This document shows positions 12,501-22,343 of a DNA stretch of 64,000 nucleotides, piece after piece. The stretch lies in the NCBI GenBank assembly GCA_050084515.1, contig CM114271.1:11656001-11720000 (forward strand). The letters are read 5' to 3'. The notes under the pieces were generated by a model. The model did no database searches. It worked only from the letters and a program-made list of their open reading frames with translations, and had not been told where the DNA came from. Made by a program: the position numbers and the translations under genes. The DNA comes from Blasia pusilla. Taxonomy: Eukaryota > Marchantiophyta > Marchantiopsida > Blasiales. The stretch's first letter is position 1. Every line of letters starts with the position of its first letter.

Positions 12501-12680
12501 ACTCCGGGCCAAGTTCGGGGTTGAGAATCGCAATGTAACGCGGCATCTTGCTTGTAGTGTACTTTGTAGCTGCACATACGGCAGCCTGAATAAACTTTGC
12601 ACGCTCTGACGCTGACACGTTCTCCCTTCGCTCCAGTTCCAACGAAGCACTCTTCTTAGCGACCTGGATCTTGGACCAAT
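9535..12680 (-). pseudogene. Beta-class amino DNA methyltransferase (N6A/N4C type) of the TIR element, degenerate
   Basis: Exon sequence runs leftward. A long helical, charged N-terminal part begins near 12680 (ELERRENVSASERAKFIQAA). Next comes an acidic segment, FDWEVINSPIWLDFNDPED, then a frame change near 11680. The putative catalytic motif VVDLLISDFPFGF follows (DFPF at 11235-11246, in the place of DPPF/DPPY), then GCFLVLTGG. A GTAAGT donor and an AG acceptor remove 10387-10973 in phase. After splicing the protein reads through EKSPALMQMLIELCSRLGDS and VFDLVGLSGASIRGA (10126-10158) to GRNILCLEG. The PxxLMxxLI...GDxVxDxxxxSG pattern downstream of the D-P-P-F-like motif is the order of beta-class enzymes (N6_N4_Mtase). 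In-frame stops at former Gln or Arg codons show decay. The substrate base cannot be told. The N-terminal ~600 residues are unrecognised, and the true start and stop are uncertain. Confidence 0.65.
10387..10973 (-). other. Intron of the amino-methyltransferase gene, filled with palindromes
   Basis: The minus-strand donor CCAG|GTAAGT and acceptor TTTACAG|ATAGAC join CAAGTCCAG to ATAGACCAT in phase 0. The intron contains about ten palindrome copies or half-copies. The best is at 10473-10499 (AACCCGTCGGGATCC plus its complement). Others start near 10510, 10628, 10723, 10787 and 10839. An unspliced reading also stays open for part of it, but splicing restores the methyltransferase motif order. Confidence 0.7.
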
Positions 12681-12837
12681 ATAGGATTGTGACGGCTGCA
12701 TTTTGGGAAATGAAGGTATTTGCCTAGGTCTTCTTTTTTATTTGAGCTCGCTTCGCCAGCATCTCATTTACCAGATCGTCGCCCAAGAATCCCTTATACT
12801 CTGTCGGGTGCGTCGTAAGCACCTTCTTCATCCTATC

Positions 12838-13005
12838 GCAACCATTTCGGATTCCCAACTTGTTGGATTTTCGTGGGTGCAGGGTCGAAGGAAATCACTT
12901 CTCAAAATCTTTCCTTTCTTATGGTGAGCTTGCTTGCAAGGGATGCAAGCCATCTGATTTCGATGGGTTGCAAGAGTTGCAACCTGTAAAGTTCCAACGA
13001 GTTGG
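12838..13005. repeat. Palindrome half-sites near the right end of the TIR element
   Basis: Degenerate copies around ATTTCGGATTCCCAACTTGT and CATCTGATTTCGATGGGTTG lie just inside the right inverted repeat, mirroring the cluster inside the left one. Confidence 0.5.
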
Positions 13006-13024
13006 GAGGGGTGCAGCTTCTCGG

Positions 13025-13608
13025 TTTCTCTGATTTAGGATCTGAATGAAGGGACATCAGTTCCTCTTTACTCCACACAACTAACAATATTTTGGTTCAA
13101 TTATCGTCTCATGTGTTCACATTTCACAAAGTTGGTCTTGAGCAGACACCACTCATAACCAACAGAAAGTTGTTTATGAGGCAATTCAGGGGAGGCCATG
13201 ATGCAGGCAACAATCCTTGCAAAAAGAGAGGTTGGCATCGTACCGATGCGCTTCCGGGTGGTCCTCCAACAAAAATACCCATGGGCACTGCTTATTGTAG
13301 ACCAAGACATGCAATGTTAAGAAACTTAGGCTCACATGGAGAGTGATGGAAAAATGTTTGTAGTGGTCTTATGATGTCTACTTTTTTTTCGCCCCTTGGA
13401 AAAAGGAGGTTTCTTTAGGCCCGAATGTGGACCACTACCTACTCTCTTTTAAAGATTTCATGAATTTGAAAGCAAACAGAAATTTCAAATATGTCAAAAA
13501 GTTTTGAAGAGAAGAGGCGGATTTGGCCCTTTTTTTTCTAAGAGAGACTCTCCTCTCTTCCTCTCTTCCTCTCCTCTCTTACTCTCTCCTGCCAGAATAC
13601 CAGCCCCC
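13025..13608 (-). repeat. Right terminal inverted repeat of the 5.3-kb element
   Basis: Reverse complement of the left repeat, ending in GAATACCAGCCCCC. The CT-rich tract here is nearly the exact complement of the left GA-rich tract. This copy is shorter than the left one because of small deletions. Confidence 0.75.
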
Positions 13609-13789
13609 CGCTTCCGCACGCCATTCTCCTGTACAAAAAATCAACAATGAAAAACAACAAACTGAGCGGCCCTTGCTTCCGTGAGTACTCCCATGACCCG
13701 CTGAACGGGGAACATGGTCCCCAACTTGCACCAACAGCAAGCTCTTCCATTGAAGCTCTCTCACTCCATCATTCTCTCTATGTAAATCA

Positions 13790-15594
13790 ACCAAATCACT
13801 CCATCACGATAACAAGGTCTCACACCAAGCTCTCCATGGTGTGCACTCTCTCTCATGTCAAACCAAACCCACTCTCCTAATGAGAGGCTTGGGTTGCACA
13901 TACAAGGCAAGGAGGACCATAGCTCCGCTGCTTCATGCCTAGAGGTTCAACAAAGAGAGAATGAGCTCTCAAGCTCTCTCTCTTGGGGGTATATCCCCTT
14001 CCCTCTCCCAAACCCTATCCACGGTAACCTATGCTCGCAGGTCACCTCCTTGGCTCTTGACGTATTGAAGCAGTTCAAAGGACACTTCCCAAAGTGGAAA
14101 GTCCACTATACAAAAAATTTACCCAAAATAGTAGGTTTCTCAATATGGCTCCAAATAAGCCAAAAAAAAAGGGAAATCTATTCTCATAAGTTATCCGTGG
14201 CCTTATGAACCCTACCCACAATTTTGAACTTTTGAAGAAATACATCTTTTTTTTCAATGAATATTTATATATACATTATGATTTTGATTATTATATATTA
14301 TTATGGGAAGGAATGAGTAAGATTAAAGTGAATCACGAAGCTCCAAGAACAAGACAGAGAGATAGAAAATCAAGGATTTGCCTAAGAGGAGAGGAGAATA
14401 AAATAACGAAGTCTAAGGACCCAGCAAGAAGCTTTGGAAGGACAACGAAGCTCTGTTAAGCTCTGTCTATGAAGTGCTTCGCGCTATAACGAAGCATAAC
14501 GAAGCGTAAGAGAAAGAAGTACTTCGCTCTTGAACGAAGCTCGAAGAACGAAGCATGTGAAACAAGAACAAAGAATAGAGCGCTTCGTCTTCAGATCAGG
14601 AGAAAGAGCTTCGTCCTCAAGCGAAGCAAAAGAGGTCCGGACTTAGCAGCGAAGCGAATCTAAGATTGACAATGATTTCAAGCGACACATAGTTAGAACA
14701 ATTAGAATAGGAAAAGACACAACCCTTTGTATCAGATTGGTAGTTATGACAATTTTATTCTACGGATTCATAGGGATCTTAGGAAAAGAAAAGAGCACCA
14801 TAGATCTAGGTAGTTACAAATGTTGAAGAGACACCAACTTCATAAAAAACGTTTCGAATCTTTGGATCACTCCTCCTTCAGAGAGCATTTAAGAAGCATA
14901 GAAGTAACTATCATCATCATTCTCTTACAAAGTCCTTATGTTGTAGGAATGGTCCGAGCAAGGGGAGTAGTACCCTCTTGAGCTTGTATACCCTTTTGAA
15001 GCTTTCTCATTCTTGATGGAGTAGTAAAGCAATCATTCATTCATTCTGATGTGTGATGCTTATGTTTGAGTATTCTTTTTGGGTCTGCAGAGTGAAGAGT
15101 GAATCAGGCAAACCTTTCTCATCACTGGAATAATCAACATAAAGTTGTGGGAAATCTGTTTGACAAAGAGTAGCATGCCGAGACGGATTGAGTTCCGAAA
15201 GTAGGAGAAGCCAGCTTTCATGTTGAGGTCTCTGTGAGGTTTCTTGATATCGAGAGGAAATCTACCCAAACATGTTGTCAACTCCATTAGAGAGAATTGA
15301 GAAAAGAAACTTTGGTACTAGGAAAGATCCGAAGATATTGATAAGACATTGAATATAAATCATACACATTTAAATACAACTATTACAACAGAATTGTAAT
15401 TTCGAACTGTCTTTTCATCAAACGATGATCCTCTTGGGGATCGAACTTAGTAAACGACTGTAAAATAGAAACTCTTGTACATTACACCTTAGTAAATCAT
15501 CCTCAACCTCTTGAGGCTGTCCTCCAGTATCTTCGAAGATGCTTTACTAGATCTCATCGATCTATCCTCATAGATGTGACATCGTCGATATGCA
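13790..15594 (-). repeat. Right (5') LTR-like copy of the Ty3 methyltransferase element, split by a solo LTR
   Basis: It matches the left LTR copy from about 13830 to 14205. It resumes at 15492 with TCATCCTCAACCTCTTGAG and stops matching near 15594. The interruption is exactly the solo LTR with its CCTTA duplication. The boundary with the element interior, near 13610-13790, is unclear. Confidence 0.55.
14206..15486 (+). mobile_element. Solo LTR (1281 bp) of the second Ty3/gypsy family
   Basis: It starts TGAACCCTACCCAC, ends TACATTACA, and is flanked by the perfect 5-bp duplication CCTTA (14201-14205 and 15487-15491). It is collinear with the LTRs at 17151-18378 (same orientation) and 23844-25073 (inverted). 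A solo LTR with intact duplication points to LTR-LTR recombination that removed the interior. The U3-like part is dense in GAAGC/GCTTC motifs. Confidence 0.9.
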
Positions 15595-17145
15595 CCCAAA
15601 CACACTCACGTTAGTGTGATCTGGGTCAATCGGCACTAACCCACCAAGTTCTCGACTCCGAAACTCATCAAACTCAACCTTCCCTCATTCCTAGGTTCCC
15701 AACACGGGCAAGTCTCAGAAGACTTGGGACATACTTTCTGGTTAGTCTAGGCACCTGAAATGACGTTTGCGTGCCTAGCGGTCCCAACTGTCTGATGGAC
15801 CTCGCATGAGCTACCCACCAAAACTCAATGATATGAGTCACAGGTTAGAATCCAATAGGGACCTCCAAAATCCACTCTATTGGACTTGGTTTGGGTTTCG
15901 AATCCCAACGCCAAAACTCTGGATCCATTCCGTGCCCTTGAGTCGCCTCGCGGTGCCCAAAGTGGGATTCGAGTCCCAAGCATCCTTGGAGATCTTCCCC
16001 CTTACTAGTACTTATGGGGATATCTGCCCTCCCCCTACCTTTCGGGGAAGAGGCATCCGAACCCCTCTTATTGGCCCTCAATCCGACTCCTCGTACAATC
16101 ATTTTTGGCAAATATCTCAGCCTCTGCTTGAGCATTTGCCAAGATCTTTGTTGTGTTAGAATCTGCTCCACATAAGCTTTTTGATGCTACCTTATTTATC
16201 CCAATCAAATCTTGGGGCTAAAAGTGATGGTCAAAAATACAGTAAAAAACTCCAAACACTAGCCACGTCCCAAGTATGGTTCTCACCCCTTGGCTACGTC
16301 TCGTCCCAGACTCGACTCCTCTCAAGTCTGGGTTCGCATTTGGTTTCGGTTTTCTAGTCGCAACCATAGACGCATGAAACACTCGAAACGCTAGCCTCGC
16401 TCGCATCTCACACTTGTGTTTCCTAACTTGTCTCTTCTTGAGACTTCTTCAAAGCGCAAAACCATCATAGCGTGAGCTCGCTAGAGTTCGGATGTTCCCT
16501 TTGGTGCTCGTTTGGTTATGAGGGTCGTGATATACGAGATAAACGTCTTTGAGTGGAAAAAGGAAATGAAGCAACCGTGGCACAACAAAGCAAAGACTCA
16601 GATTACTCGGGAAACCAGATTACAACGGAGGAGCCAATCACATTATTTGATCCACGAGGAAGCCAGGTGCGAAATGCCAAAGTTGAGAGGAGAGATGAGC
16701 CAAAGACCGAAAAGAAATGTTTTTGCAGTGAAAAAAAAGTGAAATAAGGTGAATGACAAAGCTGATGGTGTGTGGTGGATAGTCGGTTGTAGCTGCAAAC
16801 TCCGAACTCCTCATCGCACGCATGAGCTCGACAACTCCTGCCAAGATTCGCATGAGCGCGATAAATCTTGCCAGGCTTGATGGAGGATCGATTCGCATGA
16901 GCGCGATAAATCTTGCCAGGCTTGATGGAGGATCGATTGAGCATGAGAGGTAAGGCATAAACGACCGTGGCAATACCAAGGAGTAGCGATGGAGGTGCAA
17001 GCGAAGCTGCTGCACTCGCGCGAGGAATTCAAATGATGGCTGCCTCTAATTGCCGTCTTCTCGAGGAATTCAGGTTGGGACAAATTGATCATTAAGCGCG
17101 ACGGTCCAAGTAGCATCCTCCTCCCTAGGAGACTGACTTATGAGC
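15595..17145. other. Spacer with a dispersed repeat and no gene
   Basis: The part from about 15640 to 16040 resembles, in inverted orientation, sequence at 45820-46200; GGCAAGTCTCAGAAGACTTG, for instance, is matched there by its degenerate complement. The rest is low in recognisable features apart from a 45-bp tandem duplication. Open stretches here look like chance. Confidence 0.45.
16849..16938. repeat. Perfect 45-bp tandem duplication
   Basis: The unit beginning CGCATGAGCGCGATAAATCT occurs twice head to tail without a mismatch. A partial older copy of its start (CGCATGAGCTCGACAA) precedes it at about 16819. The perfect identity implies a recent slip or replication event. Confidence 0.95.
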
Positions 17146-17150
17146 ATATG

Positions 17151-18378
17151 TGTGATATCCACAAGTTTGTACTTTTGAAAAAATATATCTTTTTATTCAA
17201 CGAAGATTCTTGTGCATCATGGTTTTGATTATTATTTATTATTATGAGGAAGAATAAGTAAGATTAAAGTGAATTACGAAGCTCCAAGGACAAGGCAGAG
17301 AGATAAAAAATCAAGGATTTGCCTTAGAGGAGAGGGGAATAAAATAACGACGTTTCAAGACCCTAAATCAGCAAGAAGCTTCGGAACGATAACGAAGCTC
17401 TGTCTACGAAGTGCTTGGCTCTATAACGAAGCATAACCAAGCAGGAAGAAAAAAAGAAAGAAGTACTTCGTTCTTATGTGCAAGCACAAGCACCTTAAAC
17501 AAGAACGAAGAATGGAGCGCGTCCTCAAGAAGTCCAATGGCGTTTAAGCTAAGAATGACAATGATTTCAACCGACACACCGTTGTAACATTTAGACTAGG
17601 AAAGGGCGCGACCCTTTGTATCAGATAGATAGTTAGGACAGTTTTGTTGTGCGGATTCACAGGGATTGTAGGAAAAGCTAAGATAACCATAGATCTAGGT
17701 AGTTACAAATGCTGAAGAGACACCACCTTCATCAAGGACGCTTCGAATCTTTGGATCACTCCTACTCCAAATGAGTATTTAAGAAGCAAGACGAAGCCAT
17801 AATCATCATTCTCTTACGAAATCCTTATGCTGTAGGAATGGTTCGACCAAGGGAGTAGTACCCTCTCGAGCTTGTATACACTTTGAAGCTTTCTCATTCT
17901 TGATGGAGTAGTAAAGCAATCATTCATTCATTCATTCTGATATGCGATGCTTATGTTTGAGTATTCTTTTTGGGTCTGCAGAGTGAAGAGTGAATCAGGC
18001 AAACCTTTCTCATCAATGGAATAATCAACATAAAGATTGTAGGAAATCTGTTTGACAAAGAGTAGCCTGCCGAGACGGATTGAGTTCCAAAAGTAGGAGA
18101 AGCCAGCTTTCTTGTTGAGGTCTCTGTGAGGTTTCTTGATATCGAGAGGAAATCTACCTGAGCATGTTGTTAATTCCACTAGAGAGAATTGAGAAAAGAT
18201 CCCTTGGTACTAAGAAAGATCCGAAGATATTGATAAGATATTGAATATAACTCATACACATTTAAATACAACTATTACAACAGAATTGTAATTTCGAACT
18301 GTCTTTTCATCAAACAATGATCCTCTTGGGGATTGAACTTATTAAACGACTGTAAAATAGAAATTGTTATACATTACA
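17151..18378 (+). repeat. Left LTR of the inverted-LTR Ty3 element
   Basis: It begins TGTGATATCCACAAG, ends TACATTACA, and is followed inward by TATAGCAA. It is nearly identical to the right LTR in reverse complement and close to the solo LTR at 14206. It contains the GAAGC-rich block and, in antisense, the conserved 83-codon open stretch. Confidence 0.9.
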
Positions 18379-18956
18379 TATAGCAAAATGATCAACCCAT
18401 TGGCTTTAGGGTTGTAGGGCGTGGTCTTCCGATGCTTAATGAGAAAGTGGGAAGTTAGAGACTCAATAGTCTTGTTCAAGAAGTGGGTGCCACGATCACT
18501 TACTAATTCCAATGGGTAGCCATACCGAGTGATAATCATTTCGTATAAAAATTTGGCTACTGCCTCACTGTCATCTTTTCGCGTGGCCACCGCCTCGACC
18601 ATCTTGGTACAATAGTCGGTGGAAATAAGGATATAGCCGCCGTATTTGGCGAGTAGCGGGGGGATAGGGCCCACAAAGTCAATACCCCATTTTTCTAAAG
18701 GAGCTAGGGGCATGATGGGTACCAAAGGCCACCGCGAGGTAGCCGTTGGTCGACCTGCTCTTTGACAGGCATCACAACTTTTGATAAAGTTACCTACATC
18801 TTTGAACATAGTTGGCCACCAATAATGTGCGGCCAAGATTTTCTTAACGGTATTTTTTACAGCGTTGTGTCCACCAGAATCAACCCACATGCATGGCTCT
18901 GATGACGTGGGGGATTTCTTCTGCTTCCAAAAATCGCCGATACTCTTCATCTGCAC
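18379..18956 (-). pseudogene. Truncated integrase of the inverted-LTR Ty3 element
   Basis: The zinc-binding end shows GGH ... CDACQRAG. The core shows KWGIDFVGPI (first Asp) and LVSDRGTHFLN (second Asp). It then stops at TTPYNPKANG, immediately before the region that should carry the catalytic Glu. From there the reading frame runs into LTR sequence. A one-base frame change separates it from the RNase H segment upstream. The C-terminal domain is absent, so this copy cannot make active integrase. Confidence 0.85.
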
Positions 18957-18959
18957 CTA

Positions 18960-19634
18960 ATTTGAATAGTATCCCCTGACATATCTCATATGGTCCTATC
19001 TTATGCAAAAAGACTACTTGTTCCTCCGCTGTCATAGGGGCGGGAAGTCGCAGAGTAATTAAAAAGCGCAAAATATCTTCATAAAAAGATTGGCACAACC
19101 GATCCTCCGTGATCTGGAACAGGTCTTCATCGGGAAAGGTGTCATCCACGGATTCTATGAGGTCCGCGTTCGTCATCCTCAACCGGGAAAGAAAATCCGC
19201 ATTGGTATGAATCTTGCCGGCACGGGTAACGACATCAAATGTGAATTCTTGGAGCAACAGGATCCATCGCGCAATGCGACCTGACAGGTCCGCCTTTACC
19301 ATTAATGGTCTGAGCGCGAAATGATCTACATGGAAGACAAATTCGTACCCTAATAAATAGTGTCGGAACTTTTTACACGAGAAGACCATGCCTAGCGCCT
19401 CTCATTCGGTAGTTGTATATTTCTGCTCCGCTGAATATAGTTGCCGGCTTGCGTAGTAAACCAGGAAGTCATGTTTATTTTCATCAAGTTGGCTGAGCAC
19501 CACTCCAATGGCAAACGAGGATGTGTCCACATATACGTGGAAGGGTTTGGTCCAATCGAGGGACCGAAGTATAGGAGCCTTTTGCAATGCTCCCTTTAAG
19601 GCGTCAAATGCCGCTTGGCAGGATGGGGTCCACT
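18960..19634 (-). pseudogene. RNase H and connection region of the inverted-LTR Ty3 element
   Basis: In the RT frame, FHVYVDTSSFAIGVVLSQLD, YYASRQLYSAEQKYTTTE and FVFHVDHFALRPLM match the Ty3 RNase H fold, with its conserved Asp and the ASRQL.SAEQ.Y block. Stops lie just before it (TGA) and at about 19400 (TGA after TTTE). The latter fits CGA to TGA. Confidence 0.8.
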
Positions 19635-19635
19635 C

Positions 19636-20322
19636 TCATTCGGTAGCTTTTTTAAGTAATGCGGTAAGAGCTCCTGCTTTCACTGTATAATCTCTAATAG
19701 ATCGTCGATAATATTCGACGTGTCCCAAGAATCCTCTCAATTCTCGGAGATTGGTGGGTGGTTCCAATGCGACAATAATATCCACCTTGGCCTTGTCGAC
19801 TTCAATTCCTTGAGCTGACACTCTGTGCCCCAACAAAATCCCTTGTTTCATGGCAATATACAATTTTTCCAGATGGAGGGACAAATGCACTTCGCGACAA
19901 CGAGCGAGGTTTAATTCTAATTTTTTGAAGTGTTCGGCCTCTGTACTGAAGATACAAAAATTGTCCAGGAAAATTTCAACAAACTTCCGCAGATACTCTT
20001 GGAAGATGGAGATCATCATTCGTTGGAAGGTAGCTGGCACATTGCATAACCCAAAGGGCATCACACGATACGCGAAAGTTCCCCAGTCCGTGGTGAAAGT
20101 TGTGAGGGGCCGATCTTTTTCTCGTATGGATACCTGGTTATAACCCGAGTATCCATCCAAAAAGGTATAACGCTCGTGGCCAACAACTTTGTCCAAAATA
20201 CTATCAGTGAAAGGTAGGGGATGATGGTCTTTTAAGGTGGCCGAATTTGATTTCCGATAATCCTGGCACACTCTGATTTTTCCCGTTTGTTTTTGGGTAC
20301 AATCACAATGGGAGACACTCAC
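19636..20322 (-). pseudogene. Reverse transcriptase of the inverted-LTR Ty3 element
   Basis: A 228-codon open stretch carries RVCQDYRKSN, FLDGYSGYNQV, RVMPFGLCNVPATFQRMM and the active-site block FLDNFCIFS. The normal motif is FLDD, so the second catalytic Asp is Asn here, which would abolish polymerisation. The thumb region follows (LGHRVSAQGIEVDKAKV, LRGFLGHVEYYRR). Upstream sequence in the same region is badly broken. Confidence 0.88.
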
Positions 20323-20518
20323 TCGCTACTTAACATACGATAAATTATTCCTGCCCAAAGACGATGGTCGATTTCACCCTTGACTAACAACGAGTACTTC
20401 GGGTTGAGGCGATACTGCCTCATCCGTACCGGGACCGCACCTTCTTTAGGTCAATTCGATGTTCACCATACCATGCTAGAATGCCTGTCATTTCATCCTT
20501 GGAGTATGCAAACACATC

Positions 20519-21448
20519 TTAATACTCGAACAACAACGTTTTATACTTAATGAGTTTGGTTGGAGACAAATCCGCCGAGAGGAGTAGAGACTTCTGACCT
20601 GTAATTAAGACTTGTACGTAGTCCTTTTCTTGAACCATGTTTTCTGTGAACTGGAATATGCTATTACCCAGCTTCTCTTCCTCTCGCGTCGACTTCTGTT
20701 TGCTAGGTACCGACTCCTCGTCTATTTCATAACATTCTAAATAATACACATTGGACAAGGACTCAGTAGCTGTAGTTTGCTCTTGATCTGACCTATAGCC
20801 TTCATCGGTCGGTGGCGTTTCTCCTTGGGGTGGTCGTGATTTCCACGACACCTTGATGAGCCACTTTGAGACATGGTCCGGAGCCTAGAACGTGAATCGT
20901 CTCCTTTTCTAGTCCGTAGTCACTCTCGCACCGTACAACCATGGTCTTCCAATAAGCAAAGGATAGCCAGTGGCTGTTAGGGGTTGCAATACTAAGTAGT
21001 CCAACAGAAATAGCATCCCGCCAAGCATGGTCGAGATCTGAGTGAGCTGTACGAGGGGTCGCTTCCGGGACTGATCCGCGAACCGCAGATACTTGTCGGT
21101 GGGCTCGTACTCCGTGTATCCTAGTGCCCGGGCCGTCTATTCCGTCATAATGTTAATTCCGCTTCCTGAGTCAATGGGGACCTTCTTAATGGTGTGTCCC
21201 TCAATCTCCACTTCTACCTCTGGTGCTCCCAAATCTTCCACTTCGATACGTAACAGATCCACTACTGGTAGATTCTTTGCAGACTTCTTGGGTTTTCTAC
21301 GGCTTATCTTCCACTGCTGCAAAATTTTGCCGTACATAGGGTTATCCATTAATAATTGCAGCAGGGTTATATTGGCCGGGGTTGACACCAAGTCCCTGAG
21401 TAAGTCGTAGGCTTCTAAGACCAAAGGTGACGTCACGATGGCTTGCAC
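20519..21448 (-). pseudogene. Aspartic protease and Pol linker of the inverted-LTR Ty3 element
   Basis: KKVPIDSGSGINIMTE carries the DSG active site. The frame then passes a TAG and continues with ARALGYTEYEPT and GYPLLIGRPWLYGA, the flap and C-terminal block of retroelement proteases. Two more TAG codons follow before an acidic linker with SDQEQTTATESLS. Single C-to-T changes explain the stops. Confidence 0.75.
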
Positions 21449-21502
21449 TGCCCGAGTCGTTCCGATTCTCGTCTTCTCTATGGTCTACCTCCCTTCTGGC
21501 CC

Positions 21503-22189
21503 CTAGTCGTGACGCACTTGAGCCCGAACCTGGTCCTCGATATCCTGATGGAAGTACTTAGGGTGACTTCGATCGAAGGCCGGGTCAACATCGCCTTTTA
21601 GGATGGCCTTCCCGACACGGAAGGCATCGACACTTTTCATCTTGGGGTCTTTAGCTTCGCGCAAAGACGAAGCATCTTTCCTTGCCTTGGGGGTCCCAGC
21701 GGTCTGATTCTTGGACCTCGTGGTGACAACAAGAACGGTGTCTTGGAGCTCCTTGGGCCAGTCCGATGATTCTTTGGCCGCCGTTCTGTCCGAGTCCTCC
21801 TCCCTGATAGTGACTCGCCTTGGCCTGGGGGACCCTAACTCTTCCACTCAGACGAGTTGCACATTTACGTCATTCTTGGACTCTGGTTGGGCTGTTGGGG
21901 TGTTGACATACTTTACCAACAACCGCGGGACCTTGGGCTTCGGGCATTCCACTTCAGTGTGCCCGCCCTTCTTGCAATTTCCGCATAATGGATTGAGTCC
22001 TATTGGCCGCTTTGGATTTGGGCAATTATTAGCCCAGTGGTCAACTGCCCCGCAATTATAACAACAATTCCTTTTTATGGGTGGCGTGAAGGCTGCCGCG
22101 CCCATAATCTGTCTTAGGGGTCTTTTTTCCCCGTATTCTGGAGGCATATATTGGGTGATCCAACTTCGTCCGGGATTGGGTGGTGGCAC
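21503..22189 (-). pseudogene. Nucleocapsid region with two CCHC zinc knuckles
   Basis: CYNCGAVDHWANNC and CGNCKKGGHTEVEC both keep the CX2CX4HX4C spacing, as in nucleic-acid-binding Gag domains. A charged region (RRVTIREEDSDRTAAKESSD) follows beyond a stop, before protease. Confidence 0.85.
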
Positions 22190-22343
22190 AGCTTGGATTG
22201 CATAGCACCCTTCCCACTGTTCGGGTTCATACCACCCTTCTTCTATAGTTGGATCTTCCTAGATCCAACGTAAATCCCTCTGAGTATGACATTCCTGAGC
22301 AGTATGCCCTTGGGTCCGTAGGTACTGCACCAAATGTTGGGCC

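Larger units (their letters stand above)
8268..13608 (-). mobile_element. Long-TIR DNA transposon carrying an amino-methyltransferase gene
   Basis: The left end reads GGGGGCTGGTATTC, and the right end is its reverse complement. Inverted similarity extends about 600 bp inward (8268-8928 against 13025-13608), with substitutions and small gaps. The outer part is a GA-rich tract followed by TCTCTCTTAAAAAAAA. The inner part includes CATCACTCTC and TTGTTGGAGGACCA blocks. The interior carries one minus-strand gene-like region with a clear intron and many imperfect palindromes. No recognised transposase domain was seen, so this is either a non-autonomous gene carrier or an unfamiliar family. Long TIRs recall MULEs, but I found no target duplication here. 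Confidence 0.75.
1..15594 (-). mobile_element. Ty3/gypsy LTR retrotransposon carrying a C5-DNA methyltransferase (decayed, nested host)
   Basis: Minus-strand remnants occur in the order gag, zinc knuckle, aspartic protease, cytosine-5 methyltransferase, reverse transcriptase, integrase. Similar LTR-like sequence lies at both ends, and the left end may run past the window. Three later insertions interrupt it: a 0.53-kb element, a 5.3-kb TIR element and a solo LTR. RNase H and the N-terminal part of integrase are not visible between RT and integrase, so an internal deletion is likely. Every domain has stops or frameshifts, so the copy is dead. The assignment to Ty3/gypsy rests on domain order and RT and integrase motifs. 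The LTR limits are approximate. Confidence 0.75.

Noticed and set aside
8268-13608. CACTA or hAT assignment of the long-TIR element
   Set aside because: The ends do not begin CACTA, no 3-bp or 8-bp duplication fits, and no hAT or TNP2 transposase blocks were seen.
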